This document shows, piece after piece, positions 8,814 to 18,132 of a DNA stretch of 64,000 nucleotides. The stretch's first letter is position 1; each line of letters opens with the position of its first letter. The notes under the pieces are model-generated. The model worked only from the letters and a program-made list of their open reading frames with translations. It searched no databases and had not been told where the DNA came from. The translations under genes and the position numbers were made by a program. Source of the DNA: Paenibacillus crassostreae. GTDB lineage: Bacteria; Bacillota; Bacilli; Paenibacillales; Paenibacillaceae. Location: the NCBI RefSeq assembly GCF_001857945.1, contig NZ_CP017770.1, positions 2,604,001-2,668,000 of the forward strand, in the 5' to 3' direction.

Positions 8814-9293
8814 GTGTTTATACAGATTATTGGTGTGGGGAAGTTGAAAGAGAAGTATTTGGTGTTGGGCATTCAGGAATATGCCAAGCGGCTTAATCCA
8901 TACATCAAATTTCAGATGGTTGAGGTGGCGGACGAGAAGGCACCCGACACCTTGAGCGAAGCAGAGGTGTCTATTGTTAAAGAGCGCGAGGGCGAACGCA
9001 TCCTCGCGCATATTAAGAGCGAGGCGCATGTTGTTGCGCTCGCTATCGGTGGCCAGCTATGGAGCTCGGAAGAGCTGGCCGCTGAGATCGACAAGCTCGG
9101 CACCTACGGGACGAGCCATGTCGTATTCGTCATCGGAGGAAGCCACGGGCTCTCCGATGCAGTACTCCGTCGCGCCCAACAGAAGCTCAGCTTCGGGCGC
9201 ATGACGCTGCCGCATCAACTGATGCGGCTGGTACTGACCGAGCAGGTATATCGCGCGGTGAAGATTAATCGGGGGGAACCGTATCACAAATAA
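8814..9293 (+). CDS. rlmH: 23S rRNA (pseudouridine1915-N3)-methyltransferase RlmH
   Basis: SPOUT-class methyltransferase that methylates pseudouridine 1915 in helix 69 of 23S rRNA using S-adenosylmethionine. It has the family start ([13 protein letters not shown]), the SAM-binding [11 protein letters not shown] segment (about 105-115), and the C-terminal [17 protein letters not shown] followed by GEPYHK. The 159-aa length is exact for the family. The start is GTG with a GTGAGG site upstream. The second half is richer in G+C than its neighbours. Confidence 0.97.
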   Translation: MFIQIIGVGKLKEKYLVLGIQEYAKRLNPYIKFQMVEVADEKAPDTLSEAEVSIVKEREGERILAHIKSEAHVVALAIGGQLWSSEELAAEIDKLGTYGTSHVVFVIGGSHGLSDAVLRRAQQKLSFGRMTLPHQLMRLVLTEQVYRAVKINRGEPYHK

Positions 9294-9367
9294 ACCAGTT
9301 ACTAATAACATTAACATCGGACTGAACATTGCCTTAAAACCGTTCATCAAAAACAACTCTTCATCAT

Positions 9368-9655
9368 TTAAATTATACCGAAGCGATGGTACATGCTTGT
9401 ATACTCTAGCCCAATATAACCGCCGCCGATGATCGCTAATGATTTTGGTAGTTTTTGTTGATTGAATAATGTCTTACTCGTATACACACCTTGTAATTGA
9501 ACACCATCAATTGGCGGAATGCTCGTTATTGCACCCGTGTTAATGAAAATAGGCAGAGCAGTGAGTTGTATGGTTTCATTCTCTGAATCAACAGCAATTA
9601 CATTGTTCTCAACAAACTTCGTGAAGCTGTTAATAATGGTTTTGCTATGGTTATG
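9368..9655 (-). pseudogene. Remnant of FAD/NAD(P)-dependent disulfide-type oxidoreductase
   Basis: On the minus strand about 85 codons read as the middle of a RclA/mercuric-reductase-like flavoprotein: PIFINTGAITSIPPI, VYTSKTLF, LPKSLAIIGGGYIGLEY and SMYHRFG, the last containing the GGGYIG NAD-binding loop. It stops with TAA right after the loop. The FAD-binding N-terminus and the dimerisation domain are missing, so it is a decayed fragment. No usable start is present. Confidence 0.8.
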
Positions 9656-9676
9656 GTGGCGGCTCCGGTCGACTTA

Positions 9677-10564
9677 TCATTCTTCCGACGTAGCGAGCCC
9701 CACAAGATAACTTCCAATTTCATAGCTTAATCTCAGCGCAGTGCCTAACACTTCATCTGGAAGTTTATTCGTGTAGTTGTGAGCTTCGAAAGAAAACACA
9801 CCCTGATAGTTAATATCTCTAAGAGCCTTCATGATCGGCTTCCAATTAATTTGGCCAAACAGAGGCATAATATGAGGATGCTTCCAACCATAATGATCCG
9901 ACACATGGGTCGCTTTGAGAAGCTTGCCAATATAACGAATTTCTTGTGGTTGATCAGCTTGCATAAGATCACCATGCTCGAAGTCCCAGCAAATTCCAAT
10001 CCTTGGTTCATTGAGTAAGGTAATGAATTCAACCAGTTCTTCAGCACTGGTTCCATATTTTCTTTTTGGTGCTATATCCACATCCCACTGATTCTCAATC
10101 GATATATCATAATTAAATTTCCTTGTTCTCTCGAGATACTTTTTGAAATATTCATGATTTGCTGCCTTAGATGCTTCTCTTGGTCTTGGTGTATCTAATT
10201 GAGTGCTTAAGTGTGTAACGACGACCTTAGACCCTAAAATATAAGCGCATTTCAAGGATCGGTCCACAAGCCTCTCATGCATTACAATTTGTTCAGTAGT
10301 TAAATTTGGCCTCAAGAAGTCGTAGGAATAGGCATGTGCTTGGCTAAGCTTAACCCCGTAGGCTTCTGCTTTCTCCGCAACTGAGTGAATCCATGCTTCC
10401 CAATCGTCGTCGAGTAATTTCGCCCCTTCCAAGGACCAATCATAGCTATTAAAGTCAAGTTCCTTAAATCCCGCTTCAGAGCCTAATCGTAGTGTATCTT
10501 CTAAAGGTAATCGTGTTCCGTTGGGTCTGATGTAAACGATATTCGTTGATGTACCCAGTCTCAT
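9677..10564 (-). CDS. Sugar phosphate isomerase/epimerase-like TIM barrel protein
   Basis: A 295-aa member of the xylose-isomerase-like TIM barrel superfamily (AP endonuclease 2 type). These enzymes isomerise or epimerise sugars or cut related bonds with a divalent metal. Visible features are the N-terminal NIVYIRPNGTRLPLEDTL, a buried ENQWDVD strand with a likely Glu ligand, GICWDFEHGDLM and THVSDHYG with likely Asp/His ligands, and VFSFEAHN near the end. It is the last gene of the six-gene minus-strand operon and probably acts on the imported sugar. The exact substrate is unknown. Confidence 0.8.
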   Translation of the reverse strand: MRLGTSTNIVYIRPNGTRLPLEDTLRLGSEAGFKELDFNSYDWSLEGAKLLDDDWEAWIHSVAEKAEAYGVKLSQAHAYSYDFLRPNLTTEQIVMHERLVDRSLKCAYILGSKVVVTHLSTQLDTPRPREASKAANHEYFKKYLERTRKFNYDISIENQWDVDIAPKRKYGTSAEELVEFITLLNEPRIGICWDFEHGDLMQADQPQEIRYIGKLLKATHVSDHYGWKHPHIMPLFGQINWKPIMKALRDINYQGVFSFEAHNYTNKLPDEVLGTALRLSYEIGSYLVGLATSEE

Positions 10565-10640
10565 GTCTGTCCCGCCTTAAATGAAAGATAGGGTATTGGA
10601 GGGCACTGTCTCCTCTCCAATACCACACAGTATACGAAAT

Positions 10641-12053
10641 CTATTGAATTGGATTGGCTTTATAATAGTTATCTAAAGCATCATTGCTTCTCGTAACCAT
10701 CTCTTTCGTCGCTTCATCGATAGTTAGTTTTTGTTCCACGAAATCAATAATCACTTCTTTGAGTATAGCTGATAACTCAACTGGAACCGGATCAAATGGT
10801 TCTTGAACCTTTACATTAGATGCCAAGAGACTATCGATCGGCACATTGAAAGCTGGTTTTTCTTCAAGATGCTTATTCATGGTGTCAAGTTCATAAGTTT
10901 GCATGTTTACAGGGATATATCCTGTAGATTCATGCCATGTAAATTGTACTTCAGCAGATGCTACATAATTAATGAAGTCCCATGACGCCTTAATGCTTTC
11001 TTGATTCCCACGATCAAACGTATATAAGGATCCTCCACCAATCGCAATGCCGCCGTTTGAAGTGGCATCAACTAATGGAAGCGGAGCTACACCCAGCTCG
11101 AACTTATCTTTAGAGCTAGCTGTAAATTCATTGATTCTTGAAGAAGATTGAACAATCATCGCATGTTTGCCCGCAATGAATTCTTCCCTTTGGTTATTAT
11201 CGATATGTTGTAAACCGCCAGATTTAACAAGCTTGTCATATTCCGTAAGGAATCGTGTCATCGTACCTTCAACACCGAACACAGCCTCTGTGAATTTCCC
11301 TGACCGGCCAGACTCGTTATTGCCTATGAAGCTGCCGCCATCCATCATACCGATCCAGTTCGAGATATGCCAGCGATCCGGAACGAGAACTAAACCATGA
11401 CGTGTGATTTGATCTCCGTCTTTAACTGTAAGCTTTGCAGCATAATCGGCTAATTCGGTAATCGTTTCTGGTGACTTCTCAGGATCTAGATTGGCTTCTC
11501 GGAACATATCCTTGTTATAGTAGAGCAGGATCGCCGAATTGGAAAATGGAACTCCCATTAATCTATCTTGATAAGATACCATTTCGATGGAATTTGGAAA
11601 CAAATCTTTCTTTTGAATGCCATCTGGATTTTCTTGCATGAGATCCTCTGCCCATTTCAGGTAGGATAGCTCACTCATATACGTCAAATCGAAGCCCTGT
11701 ACTAGCGCAATATCTGGCATGTTTTTAGTATCATCTACCTGTACGACTGTTTTGATTTTTGGCATAAGCTCCGTGCCTTGATAGACTGAGGTGACATGAA
11801 TGCCACGATCTTTACCTACGGTATTATTATATTGTTCGACAATGGCGTCTAGTGATTCGCCGTTAGCCCCACCCATGACGTGCCAGAACGTAACTTCTGT
11901 AGGAGCAGCTTGTTGAGGTGAAGCGGCTTGGGATGCGGTCGGGCTCTCTTTTTCGTTCCCAGATTGAATAGCATTATTGCCTGAGTTACTACAGCCGACT
12001 AACATTGCGATTAGAAGAATGAAGAATGTTACTCTAACGGTATTCTTTTTCAT
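10641..12053 (-). CDS. ABC transporter solute-binding lipoprotein (sugar type)
   Basis: Extracellular substrate-binding protein of a carbohydrate ABC importer (family 1). The start chosen (MKKNTVRV) has AGGAGA 7 bases upstream and gives a clean lipoprotein signal with lipobox LVGC (Cys21). An earlier in-frame ATG at 12074 has no ribosome site. The mature part has the usual EVTFWHVMGG strand, GVPFSNSAILLYYNKDMF and a C-terminal helix pair. It follows the two permease genes; no ATPase is encoded here, so a shared MsmX-type ATPase is likely. Confidence 0.92.
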   Translation of the reverse strand: MKKNTVRVTFFILLIAMLVGCSNSGNNAIQSGNEKESPTASQAASPQQAAPTEVTFWHVMGGANGESLDAIVEQYNNTVGKDRGIHVTSVYQGTELMPKIKTVVQVDDTKNMPDIALVQGFDLTYMSELSYLKWAEDLMQENPDGIQKKDLFPNSIEMVSYQDRLMGVPFSNSAILLYYNKDMFREANLDPEKSPETITELADYAAKLTVKDGDQITRHGLVLVPDRWHISNWIGMMDGGSFIGNNESGRSGKFTEAVFGVEGTMTRFLTEYDKLVKSGGLQHIDNNQREEFIAGKHAMIVQSSSRINEFTASSKDKFELGVAPLPLVDATSNGGIAIGGGSLYTFDRGNQESIKASWDFINYVASAEVQFTWHESTGYIPVNMQTYELDTMNKHLEEKPAFNVPIDSLLASNVKVQEPFDPVPVELSAILKEVIIDFVEQKLTIDEATKEMVTRSNDALDNYYKANPIQ

Positions 12054-12088
12054 TTGTTTCTCTCCTCTATTCATTTTTTATATATTCT

Positions 12089-12110
12089 AATTAGTACTTG
12101 TATACTAATT
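12089..12110. promoter_or_regulatory. Inverted repeat between permease and binding-protein genes
   Basis: AATTAGT ... ACTAATT with an 8-base centre, 36 bases before the binding-protein start. It could be a weak hairpin that sets relative expression, or an operator. It has no T-run. Confidence 0.35.
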
Positions 12111-12131
12111 AAAATTCACAGTAAAAGCTGA

Positions 12132-12968
12132 CTAGCCCTTAAGCGCCCCAGCGGAAATGTCTCCCATTAGTTGCTTACGGAAGATCAGGAATATAAAGAT
12201 AGAAGGGATTAGCACAATAATGGTTGCTGCCATTGTAGGGCCATACATCACACCTTCCGCATAATTCAGCAGTGTGATTCCTACTTGCACCGGTCTCATC
12301 TCATCTCGATTAGTTACGAGCAGTGGCCACATATATTGGTTCCACATATTGATGAACGAAGATATGAACACAACAGCGAGCACCGGCTTCGATAAGGGCA
12401 TCAATATCTTATAGAAGAAAGTAAAGTTTCCAACCCCATCTACATATGCTGCATCTCTTAATTCATGGGATACAGTCATGAAGTACTGGCGCATCATAAA
12501 GATATTAAAGGCTGAAACCAGGAAAATGATGACCATACCTGAATATGTATTTACAAGCCCCATTCTTGAAACCGTCAAATAGTTAGTCACGATAACCGTA
12601 TCAGGATGAATCATCATTGTTCCAAGGACTATAAAAAACAGAAACTGTTTACCCTTGAAGTTGAAAAACGCAAATGCATACGCAGCTAAGCTACCAATAA
12701 CGATCCTGAAAAAGCTGGCGACTACAGCGATGATCAAGGAGTTTAGGATGAATCGCAACAACTGGGTCATTTGCAAGGCATCATAATAATTCTGCATATA
12801 GATATAATTAGGAAATAATCGAGGTGGATAAGTCAGAATGTCAGCTGGCTTCAAAAAGGATGTGAAAAAAGCATAAATGATAGGCAAACTAACGACGATA
12901 CCAAGGGCTACATACAAAAGCTGTATCGCAATTGATTTATAACGAGCAGCCTTCCGCGCTTTTATCAT
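12132..12968 (-). CDS. Carbohydrate ABC transporter permease, MalG type
   Basis: Inner-membrane subunit of the sugar importer, 278 aa with six predicted helices starting at about residue 15. The EAA loop that docks on the ATPase is visible as ELRDAAYVDGVGNFTFFYKILMPLSKP (split here as ELRDAAYVDGVG and FYKILMPLSKP), the classic MalG-like sequence. It ends in LMGDISAGALKG, the usual C-terminus. It overlaps the MalF-type gene upstream by four bases (ATGA coupling). Confidence 0.94.
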   Translation of the reverse strand: MIKARKAARYKSIAIQLLYVALGIVVSLPIIYAFFTSFLKPADILTYPPRLFPNYIYMQNYYDALQMTQLLRFILNSLIIAVVASFFRIVIGSLAAYAFAFFNFKGKQFLFFIVLGTMMIHPDTVIVTNYLTVSRMGLVNTYSGMVIIFLVSAFNIFMMRQYFMTVSHELRDAAYVDGVGNFTFFYKILMPLSKPVLAVVFISSFINMWNQYMWPLLVTNRDEMRPVQVGITLLNYAEGVMYGPTMAATIIVLIPSIFIFLIFRKQLMGDISAGALKG

Positions 12969-13825
12969 TGGTAATGAACCCCCCTTCTCTCGTAAATAAA
13001 GCTGGCCAGTAAAATTCCGAAAGCTAGAATAAATCCGACGATCGCTGAGGCGTATGCATTACTGTAATTAAAGGCTACGAATCCTTGGTGATACATGTAA
13101 TAAATAATAGATTGGGTCGCTCCTCTAGGCCCGCCATCGGTCAATATAATGATGGTTGATGACAGCAGTACAGAGCTTACAATATTAGTGCATAGTAGAA
13201 AAAACAATGTCGGTGATATTAAGGGCAAGATAATATATCTGACTCTCATCCATCGACCTGCTCCTTCCATTTGACTGCTCTCGAGCAGCTCCTTGGGAAC
13301 ATTGCGAATAGCAGAAAGCATAAATAGAAAGTTGATTCCTAAGCTTAGCCAAATCTCCAATGAAGAAACGGTGAACATGGCCACTCGCTTATCCGTAAAC
13401 CACTTCGTATCTAAGCCAAATAGATAATTAAATATACCAAGGGATGGATTGAGAAGAAATTTATAAACTAATGCGGTTGTAGCTACAGACATGGCCATGG
13501 GTATGGCATACATTGTTTCGTAAAGCTTGCTAAGCATTCTTCTTTGATTGGCTGCAAGCGCAAGGAATAAGCTGATGATCATAACGCTTGGAACGATATA
13601 CACAACGTACAGGAGTGTGTTTATAACAGCCATTCTGAAATTGGAATCTGTGAAAATGTTCGTATAATTTCTAATTCCCGCAAACGACGAAATATGGCCT
13701 GAAGCATTGATATAAAAAAAGCTATCATAGACGGTCTTAAAAAAGGGGTAATAGGTGAATAAAACCAACAGCGCAATAGTAGGAAACACATAAATATAGG
13801 GTTCCAAATTTCGGGTAGATTTCAT
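12965..13825 (-). CDS. Carbohydrate ABC transporter permease, MalF type
   Basis: First membrane subunit of the sugar importer, about 286 aa with six helices. The EAA loop reads ELLESSQMEGAGRWMRVRYI followed by LPLIS. I chose MKSTRNLEP with GGGAG about 10 bases upstream; a TTG at 13861 would add twelve residues and overlap the HAD gene. The product ends in YERRGVHYQ. It pairs with the MalG-type permease and the lipoprotein downstream. Confidence 0.92.
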   Translation of the reverse strand: MKSTRNLEPYIYVFPTIALLVLFTYYPFFKTVYDSFFYINASGHISSFAGIRNYTNIFTDSNFRMAVINTLLYVVYIVPSVMIISLFLALAANQRRMLSKLYETMYAIPMAMSVATTALVYKFLLNPSLGIFNYLFGLDTKWFTDKRVAMFTVSSLEIWLSLGINFLFMLSAIRNVPKELLESSQMEGAGRWMRVRYIILPLISPTLFFLLCTNIVSSVLLSSTIIILTDGGPRGATQSIIYYMYHQGFVAFNYSNAYASAIVGFILAFGILLASFIYERRGVHYQ

Positions 13826-13851
13826 GTTAGTTACTCTCCCAATTGTTCTGA

Positions 13852-14643
13852 TTATTGGCAATATAGATTAACTGCTTCTAGTACACCATAGGCCAAGGGT
13901 TTTTCGGTAACATAATTTGCAGCTTGCTTCACTTCGTCCGGAGCTGTTCCGATTGCAACACCTATTCCGGCGGAGGTTATCATTTCTAAATCGTTGTAAT
14001 GGTCTCCGATTGCCATAATCTCGGATAACTCGATTTGTAGCAGTTCGGCGATTTGCCTAATGCCAGTTCCTTTATTGATACCTACTGGTGCAATTTCTAC
14101 ACAGCTGCTATCGTACTTTGTAATTGCATATTTCCTACTAAATCGTTGAAATAGTGAATCTGTAATTCTCTCAATTTGATGGGTTTTATCCCAAATTGTA
14201 ATTTTGGACAGCTTTAATAGCTCCCATTCGTTTATCATAGGCATATATTCCTGAAGATAACGTCCAAATAATTGGTTTTGTTTTACAATCCATGGTGTCT
14301 TCTGAAGTACAGTATCATGCTTGTCTCCTGCGAAGATAACAGACATGTCGTAACTCACGGCATTCTCTATAAGAGACTGGAGGGGCCACACCCTGAAACT
14401 GTGCTTTACGATTACATTTGATTGTTGGACGATTACAGCGCCGTTTGTAAGCACGCAGGGGTCTTCGATCTCAAGTCTACTAATGATGCTATTAGACAAC
14501 TCAGGGGTTCTTCCTGTCGCGATAATAAATCGAATATCTCTCGCGTTCAATTCATGTATCATTCTGGGAATGAATGACTCGATTACTTCGTCTTTTCCAA
14601 TTAACGTTCCGTCCATATCACACACTACAAGTTTAATAGTCAT
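13852..14643 (-). CDS. Cof-type HAD-IIB hydrolase (sugar phosphatase-like)
   Basis: Haloacid-dehalogenase-fold phosphatase. Motif I VCDMDGTLIG supplies the nucleophile Asp and acid/base Asp, motif II is IIATGRTPEL, and motif IV IGDHYNDLEMI binds magnesium. A type IIB cap lies between them. Length 263 aa is normal. Such proteins dephosphorylate sugar phosphates or FMN-like compounds. Its place inside a sugar-uptake operon suggests a role on a phosphorylated product of the imported compound; the substrate is not visible from sequence. Confidence 0.9.
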   Translation of the reverse strand: MTIKLVVCDMDGTLIGKDEVIESFIPRMIHELNARDIRFIIATGRTPELSNSIISRLEIEDPCVLTNGAVIVQQSNVIVKHSFRVWPLQSLIENAVSYDMSVIFAGDKHDTVLQKTPWIVKQNQLFGRYLQEYMPMINEWELLKLSKITIWDKTHQIERITDSLFQRFSRKYAITKYDSSCVEIAPVGINKGTGIRQIAELLQIELSEIMAIGDHYNDLEMITSAGIGVAIGTAPDEVKQAANYVTEKPLAYGVLEAVNLYCQ

Positions 14644-14671
14644 AGAATAACTCCCTGCTGCTCATATATGC

Positions 14672-15691
14672 TCAGTCGATAATCATGCTGATTTTCCTCG
14701 CTAAACCAGTGATATCGTACCCGTTAACTTCTTCTAATTGAGCTAAGTAATCATCGGGGAAAGAAGAATAGCCATTCAGCGCACCTACGATTGCTCCTGC
14801 CATTGAAGCCATCGTATCTGTATCCGATCCTGCATTAACAGCGGTAATAATAGTTCGCATCGAGTGGCCTTGAGCTGCAACAATAAAGCCGAATACTGCA
14901 GGTACGGATTCATAGATCGGCAATCCCGTACCTACAAGATCAGCAATGTCAGTCATTGCTTGCTCCAAGGATGAGGCCTTCAATGCTAATTCAATGGCTA
15001 AATGTATTCTTTTGACAACAGATGGGCCGGCCAATAGGCTTACTGTTCCTCTGCTATTCTCTAGTCCAAGTGTGGCTCCGTCCAATCCGGCTTGCACGAT
15101 CGAGTAGACATCAGAGGTATCTTTCATTGCTTCGCTCACAGCCGCCGCGATCGCACATGCTCCAGAGATAGAAAGCTGATTAGGGTGGGTTGGCATGCTA
15201 AGGCATATGGCATCTATAACCGCTTTTTCCCTATTACCTGGATTGAATAGACCTGCAGGTGAAATCTTCATCGCTGCGCCGTTCGACCCCTTTGTATTAT
15301 CGCAAACGATAAAGTCATACGGATTAGGTAAGGTGACGCCTCTTAAGCGTTGAACCGCCGCCTTTGTAGTTGGTCCTGCAAATTTCTCGAAAAAAGCCTC
15401 ATCATCTGACCAACGTAATAATGCCTCAACTGCAACGCTCTCGTCGATAACACCGCCATGATCAGCGATTGCCAGTGCCGTATGATAAGTAAGACTGAAA
15501 TCGTCTGTCACACTGCCTGCTTGCCTACCTCTAGCAAAGGTATCCTGTGGCGGAGTAATAAATCGATCTACGTACCCGCCAAATTTTTCAATAATAAGTT
15601 CAGTAGGCCTTAATTCTGTCACAGCACCCATTGCATCACCAGTTGCAGCTCCTAATAAACTTCCAAGCACTTTGTCGTATTTATCCATCAT
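14672..15691 (-). CDS. ADP-ribosylglycohydrolase family protein
   Basis: Member of the DraG/ARH fold, which uses two metal ions to cut bonds at the anomeric carbon of ADP-ribose and related ribosides. Visible signatures are LLGAATGDAMGAVTE, DDFSLTYHTALAI, and the C-terminal metal site NAGSDTDTMASMAGAIVGAL. Length 339 aa is typical. It is the first gene of the six-gene operon and sits behind a candidate LacI operator. Two adjacent ATGs are possible starts; AAAGGA serves either. A glycoside hydrolase role on an imported riboside is inferred, not shown. Confidence 0.92.
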   Translation of the reverse strand: MMDKYDKVLGSLLGAATGDAMGAVTELRPTELIIEKFGGYVDRFITPPQDTFARGRQAGSVTDDFSLTYHTALAIADHGGVIDESVAVEALLRWSDDEAFFEKFAGPTTKAAVQRLRGVTLPNPYDFIVCDNTKGSNGAAMKISPAGLFNPGNREKAVIDAICLSMPTHPNQLSISGACAIAAAVSEAMKDTSDVYSIVQAGLDGATLGLENSRGTVSLLAGPSVVKRIHLAIELALKASSLEQAMTDIADLVGTGLPIYESVPAVFGFIVAAQGHSMRTIITAVNAGSDTDTMASMAGAIVGALNGYSSFPDDYLAQLEEVNGYDITGLARKISMIID

Positions 15692-15710
15692 ATCTTCCTT
15701 TCATAATTCT

Positions 15711-15726
15711 AGTTAACCGTTAAACT
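15711..15726. promoter_or_regulatory. Candidate LacI-family operator upstream of the ADP-ribosylglycohydrolase operon
   Basis: AGTTAACCGTTAAACT is a near-perfect palindrome with the central CG typical of LacI/CcpA-type operators. It lies 20 bases upstream of the first operon gene, between that gene and the divergent LacI gene. The local regulator at 15905 is the obvious candidate to bind it. Confidence 0.5.
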
Positions 15727-15904
15727 TAGGCGATAAGGCTATTCTAATATGAAGCGGAAGCAATTAGCAAGACAAAAACGAGCTAATTGGGAAATTTAAC
15801 ATTGTCATTACAATCCGATTATAATCTTTACGTAATTCTATCTTTGCCTTTAGAAGTCTCTATTGCTAATATAAAGAAAACAAGCGTAGGGAGCTCGAAC
15901 TCAA

Positions 15905-16918
15905 ATGGCTAAACCAACGATTAAAAATATTGCAGAGCTTGCTGGCGTATCCACAGCCACTGTCTCCTATGTACTTAACAATAACTATTCCAAAGTTGGA
16001 GAACAAACTCGTAATCGTATACTTGACCTCATATCAGAATTAGATTACAAACCCAGTGCAATCGCGAGAGGCTTGAACAATGGTAGAAGTCATATGATCG
16101 GATTGATTGTACCCGATATTTCCAAGTCTCATTTTTCCGTATTAGTATCTGGGATAGAAGCCGCATTTAACAAAGCGAATTATGGAATTCTAATCTGCAA
16201 TGCCTACAACAGCCTAACGAAGGAACAAGAATACTATAATCGGTTATCTGAGAAAAACGTAGATGGGATTATTATCGCAGCGGGAGCCATTCATGGACGT
16301 TACGAGGATGTTGATTTCGATAGTTCTTTGATTCCATTAGTCATGATTGATAGGTATATTGAAGGATTGGAGAATCAATACGGAGTATATTCAGACAACT
16401 ACCATGGTACATATCTGGGCACGAAATATTTGCTTGAACAAGGACATACAAAGATTGGTTGCATTACAGGGCCCTTAGAATCAGCCAATACGACGGAGCG
16501 AATTCGAGGGTATAGACACGCTCTTGAGGAACAAGGAGTGGTCGCTTTCGAGGAGTGGATCTATTCTGGAAGTCATAGCTTGGAAACCGGGGCTACGGGA
16601 TTGGAGAGTATGATGAAGTCTAACACTCCCACCGCAATACTCGCAGGAGGAGACTTATTAGCCTACGGTGTATATCAAGCAGCAAGATCTCTCAACATTT
16701 CCATTCCCGAGGAGCTATCTGTGATCGGCATTGATGACAACATTTTCTCGGAATTGATTACGCCGAAATTATCAGTGCTGCGGCCGCCGCTTTATAAAAT
16801 TGGGACAAAGGCTGCAACTATGCTGCAGCAATTAATTGATAATAAAAAGCTTCGTAAACGGAAGATTGTATATTCCCCCGAGTTAGTCATCCGGGAGAGC
16901 ACCAGAAGATTACCTTGA
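15905..16918 (+). CDS. LacI family transcriptional regulator
   Basis: 337-aa repressor-type protein. The helix-turn-helix is at residues 5-24 (IKNIAELAGVSTATVSYVLN), the hinge helix follows (PSAIARGLNN), and a periplasmic-binding-protein-like sensor domain starts at MIGLIVPDISKS. It is divergent from the ADP-ribosylglycohydrolase operon and probably controls it in response to the imported sugar. Its last nine bases overlap the end of a second, convergent LacI gene, to which it is clearly related. Confidence 0.94.
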   Translation: MAKPTIKNIAELAGVSTATVSYVLNNNYSKVGEQTRNRILDLISELDYKPSAIARGLNNGRSHMIGLIVPDISKSHFSVLVSGIEAAFNKANYGILICNAYNSLTKEQEYYNRLSEKNVDGIIIAAGAIHGRYEDVDFDSSLIPLVMIDRYIEGLENQYGVYSDNYHGTYLGTKYLLEQGHTKIGCITGPLESANTTERIRGYRHALEEQGVVAFEEWIYSGSHSLETGATGLESMMKSNTPTAILAGGDLLAYGVYQAARSLNISIPEELSVIGIDDNIFSELITPKLSVLRPPLYKIGTKAATMLQQLIDNKKLRKRKIVYSPELVIRESTRRLP

Positions 16919-17926
16919 GGTGCTCGAGGGTTGGGCTGTGCTCTCTCTTATTATAAAATTTGTTTGATAACTGAACGTTTTTTGATTCCATGTTTTATGG
17001 TCAAGTAAACCAAATAACAATTCCGTCGCTTGTATACCCATCTCTAAAATCGGTAGACGTACCGTTGTTAACGGAGGCGTGATGATTTCTGAAAATGAGA
17101 TGTCGCTGAAACCGATTACAGATAAATCAAGAGGAATATGGAGCTTTAGTTCGGATGCCTTTCGGTATACTCCATAGGCCAGAATATCATTGCATGTCAT
17201 AATTGCGGTCACCTTACTTTTAAGCAGGACATCTGTTGCTGTAGCACCCATCTCCAAGCTATCATTTCCCGTATGTACCCACGACGACTCAATAGGCAGT
17301 TTCTGATCAAGCATGGCTTCGTTATATCCTCTTAACCGTTCGGATGAGTTTAACGTTGTCAGTGTACCTACAATACATCCGATTCTACGATGACCCTTCT
17401 CGATTAAATGTTGTACCGCTGTGTAGCTTCCCTTGAAATCATCTGATATGACGCTGTAAACATCCTCTTCGTCTCTAATAAGACGGTCCATTATAACAAC
17501 AGGAAAAGATTCGCGCGCCAGAGTATTATAATAATCGGTGTTATTTATCGTGCTGGAGGCCACAATTAATCCATCCACACAGTTTTCTTTCATAATTCGA
17601 ATATAGTTCAATTCTAGCCCCATATTATTATGGGTATTACATAGAAACACACCATAACCTGCTTGATTCGCGGCATCCTCCACCACCCTGATAAGTGTTG
17701 AATAAAATGGATTTGATACATTGGGAATCAGCAATCCTATGATCTTCGACTTTCCGATAACAAGATTTCGGGCAAACATGTTGGGTTTATAGTTATGTTT
17801 ATGAATTAATTCAAGTATAGTATTCCGTGTCATTTCGCTTGTTTTCGTTTCACGGTTATGGATAACATTAGATACCGTCATAGCAGATACCCCTGCCATC
17901 TTGGCAATATCCTTAATAGTGACCAT
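16910..17926 (-). CDS. LacI family transcriptional regulator (second copy type)
   Basis: 338-aa LacI-type regulator: helix-turn-helix IKDIAKMAGVSAMTVSNVIH, hinge PNMFARNLVIGKSK, sensor domain from IIGLLIPNVSNPF. It shares layout and several segments (for example GAT.. and SVIGFSDISFSEIITPPL) with its convergent neighbour, which suggests an old duplication followed by divergence. It points at the 3' end of that gene, and its own promoter faces the remnant-rich region, so its target could be either the operon or itself. Confidence 0.93.
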   Translation of the reverse strand: MVTIKDIAKMAGVSAMTVSNVIHNRETKTSEMTRNTILELIHKHNYKPNMFARNLVIGKSKIIGLLIPNVSNPFYSTLIRVVEDAANQAGYGVFLCNTHNNMGLELNYIRIMKENCVDGLIVASSTINNTDYYNTLARESFPVVIMDRLIRDEEDVYSVISDDFKGSYTAVQHLIEKGHRRIGCIVGTLTTLNSSERLRGYNEAMLDQKLPIESSWVHTGNDSLEMGATATDVLLKSKVTAIMTCNDILAYGVYRKASELKLHIPLDLSVIGFSDISFSEIITPPLTTVRLPILEMGIQATELLFGLLDHKTWNQKTFSYQTNFIIRESTAQPSSTSR

Positions 17927-18103
17927 CGATTCGCCATCTCCTACATTCTAACAATTCAAGCTTGTCTGTATTGTTATTCTATCCTAACATAGGAACAACC
18001 CTTTATGCTTCTCTCAAGTACTTTATATTTGATTTTGCCAGCTTGCACATATGGTGTCTGATATTGTTAGGCGTCGTAAAATGATCAGATTAACGCAATA
18101 GAT

Positions 18104-18130
18104 AAAGGGCATCCAACCGGATGCCTTTTA
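18104..18130 (+). terminator. Terminator-like hairpin
   Basis: AAAGGGCATCC-AACC-GGATGCCTTTT. No intact + strand gene ends just before it. It directly precedes the weak dispersed-repeat copy at 18133. Confidence 0.7.
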
Positions 18131-18132
18131 AA

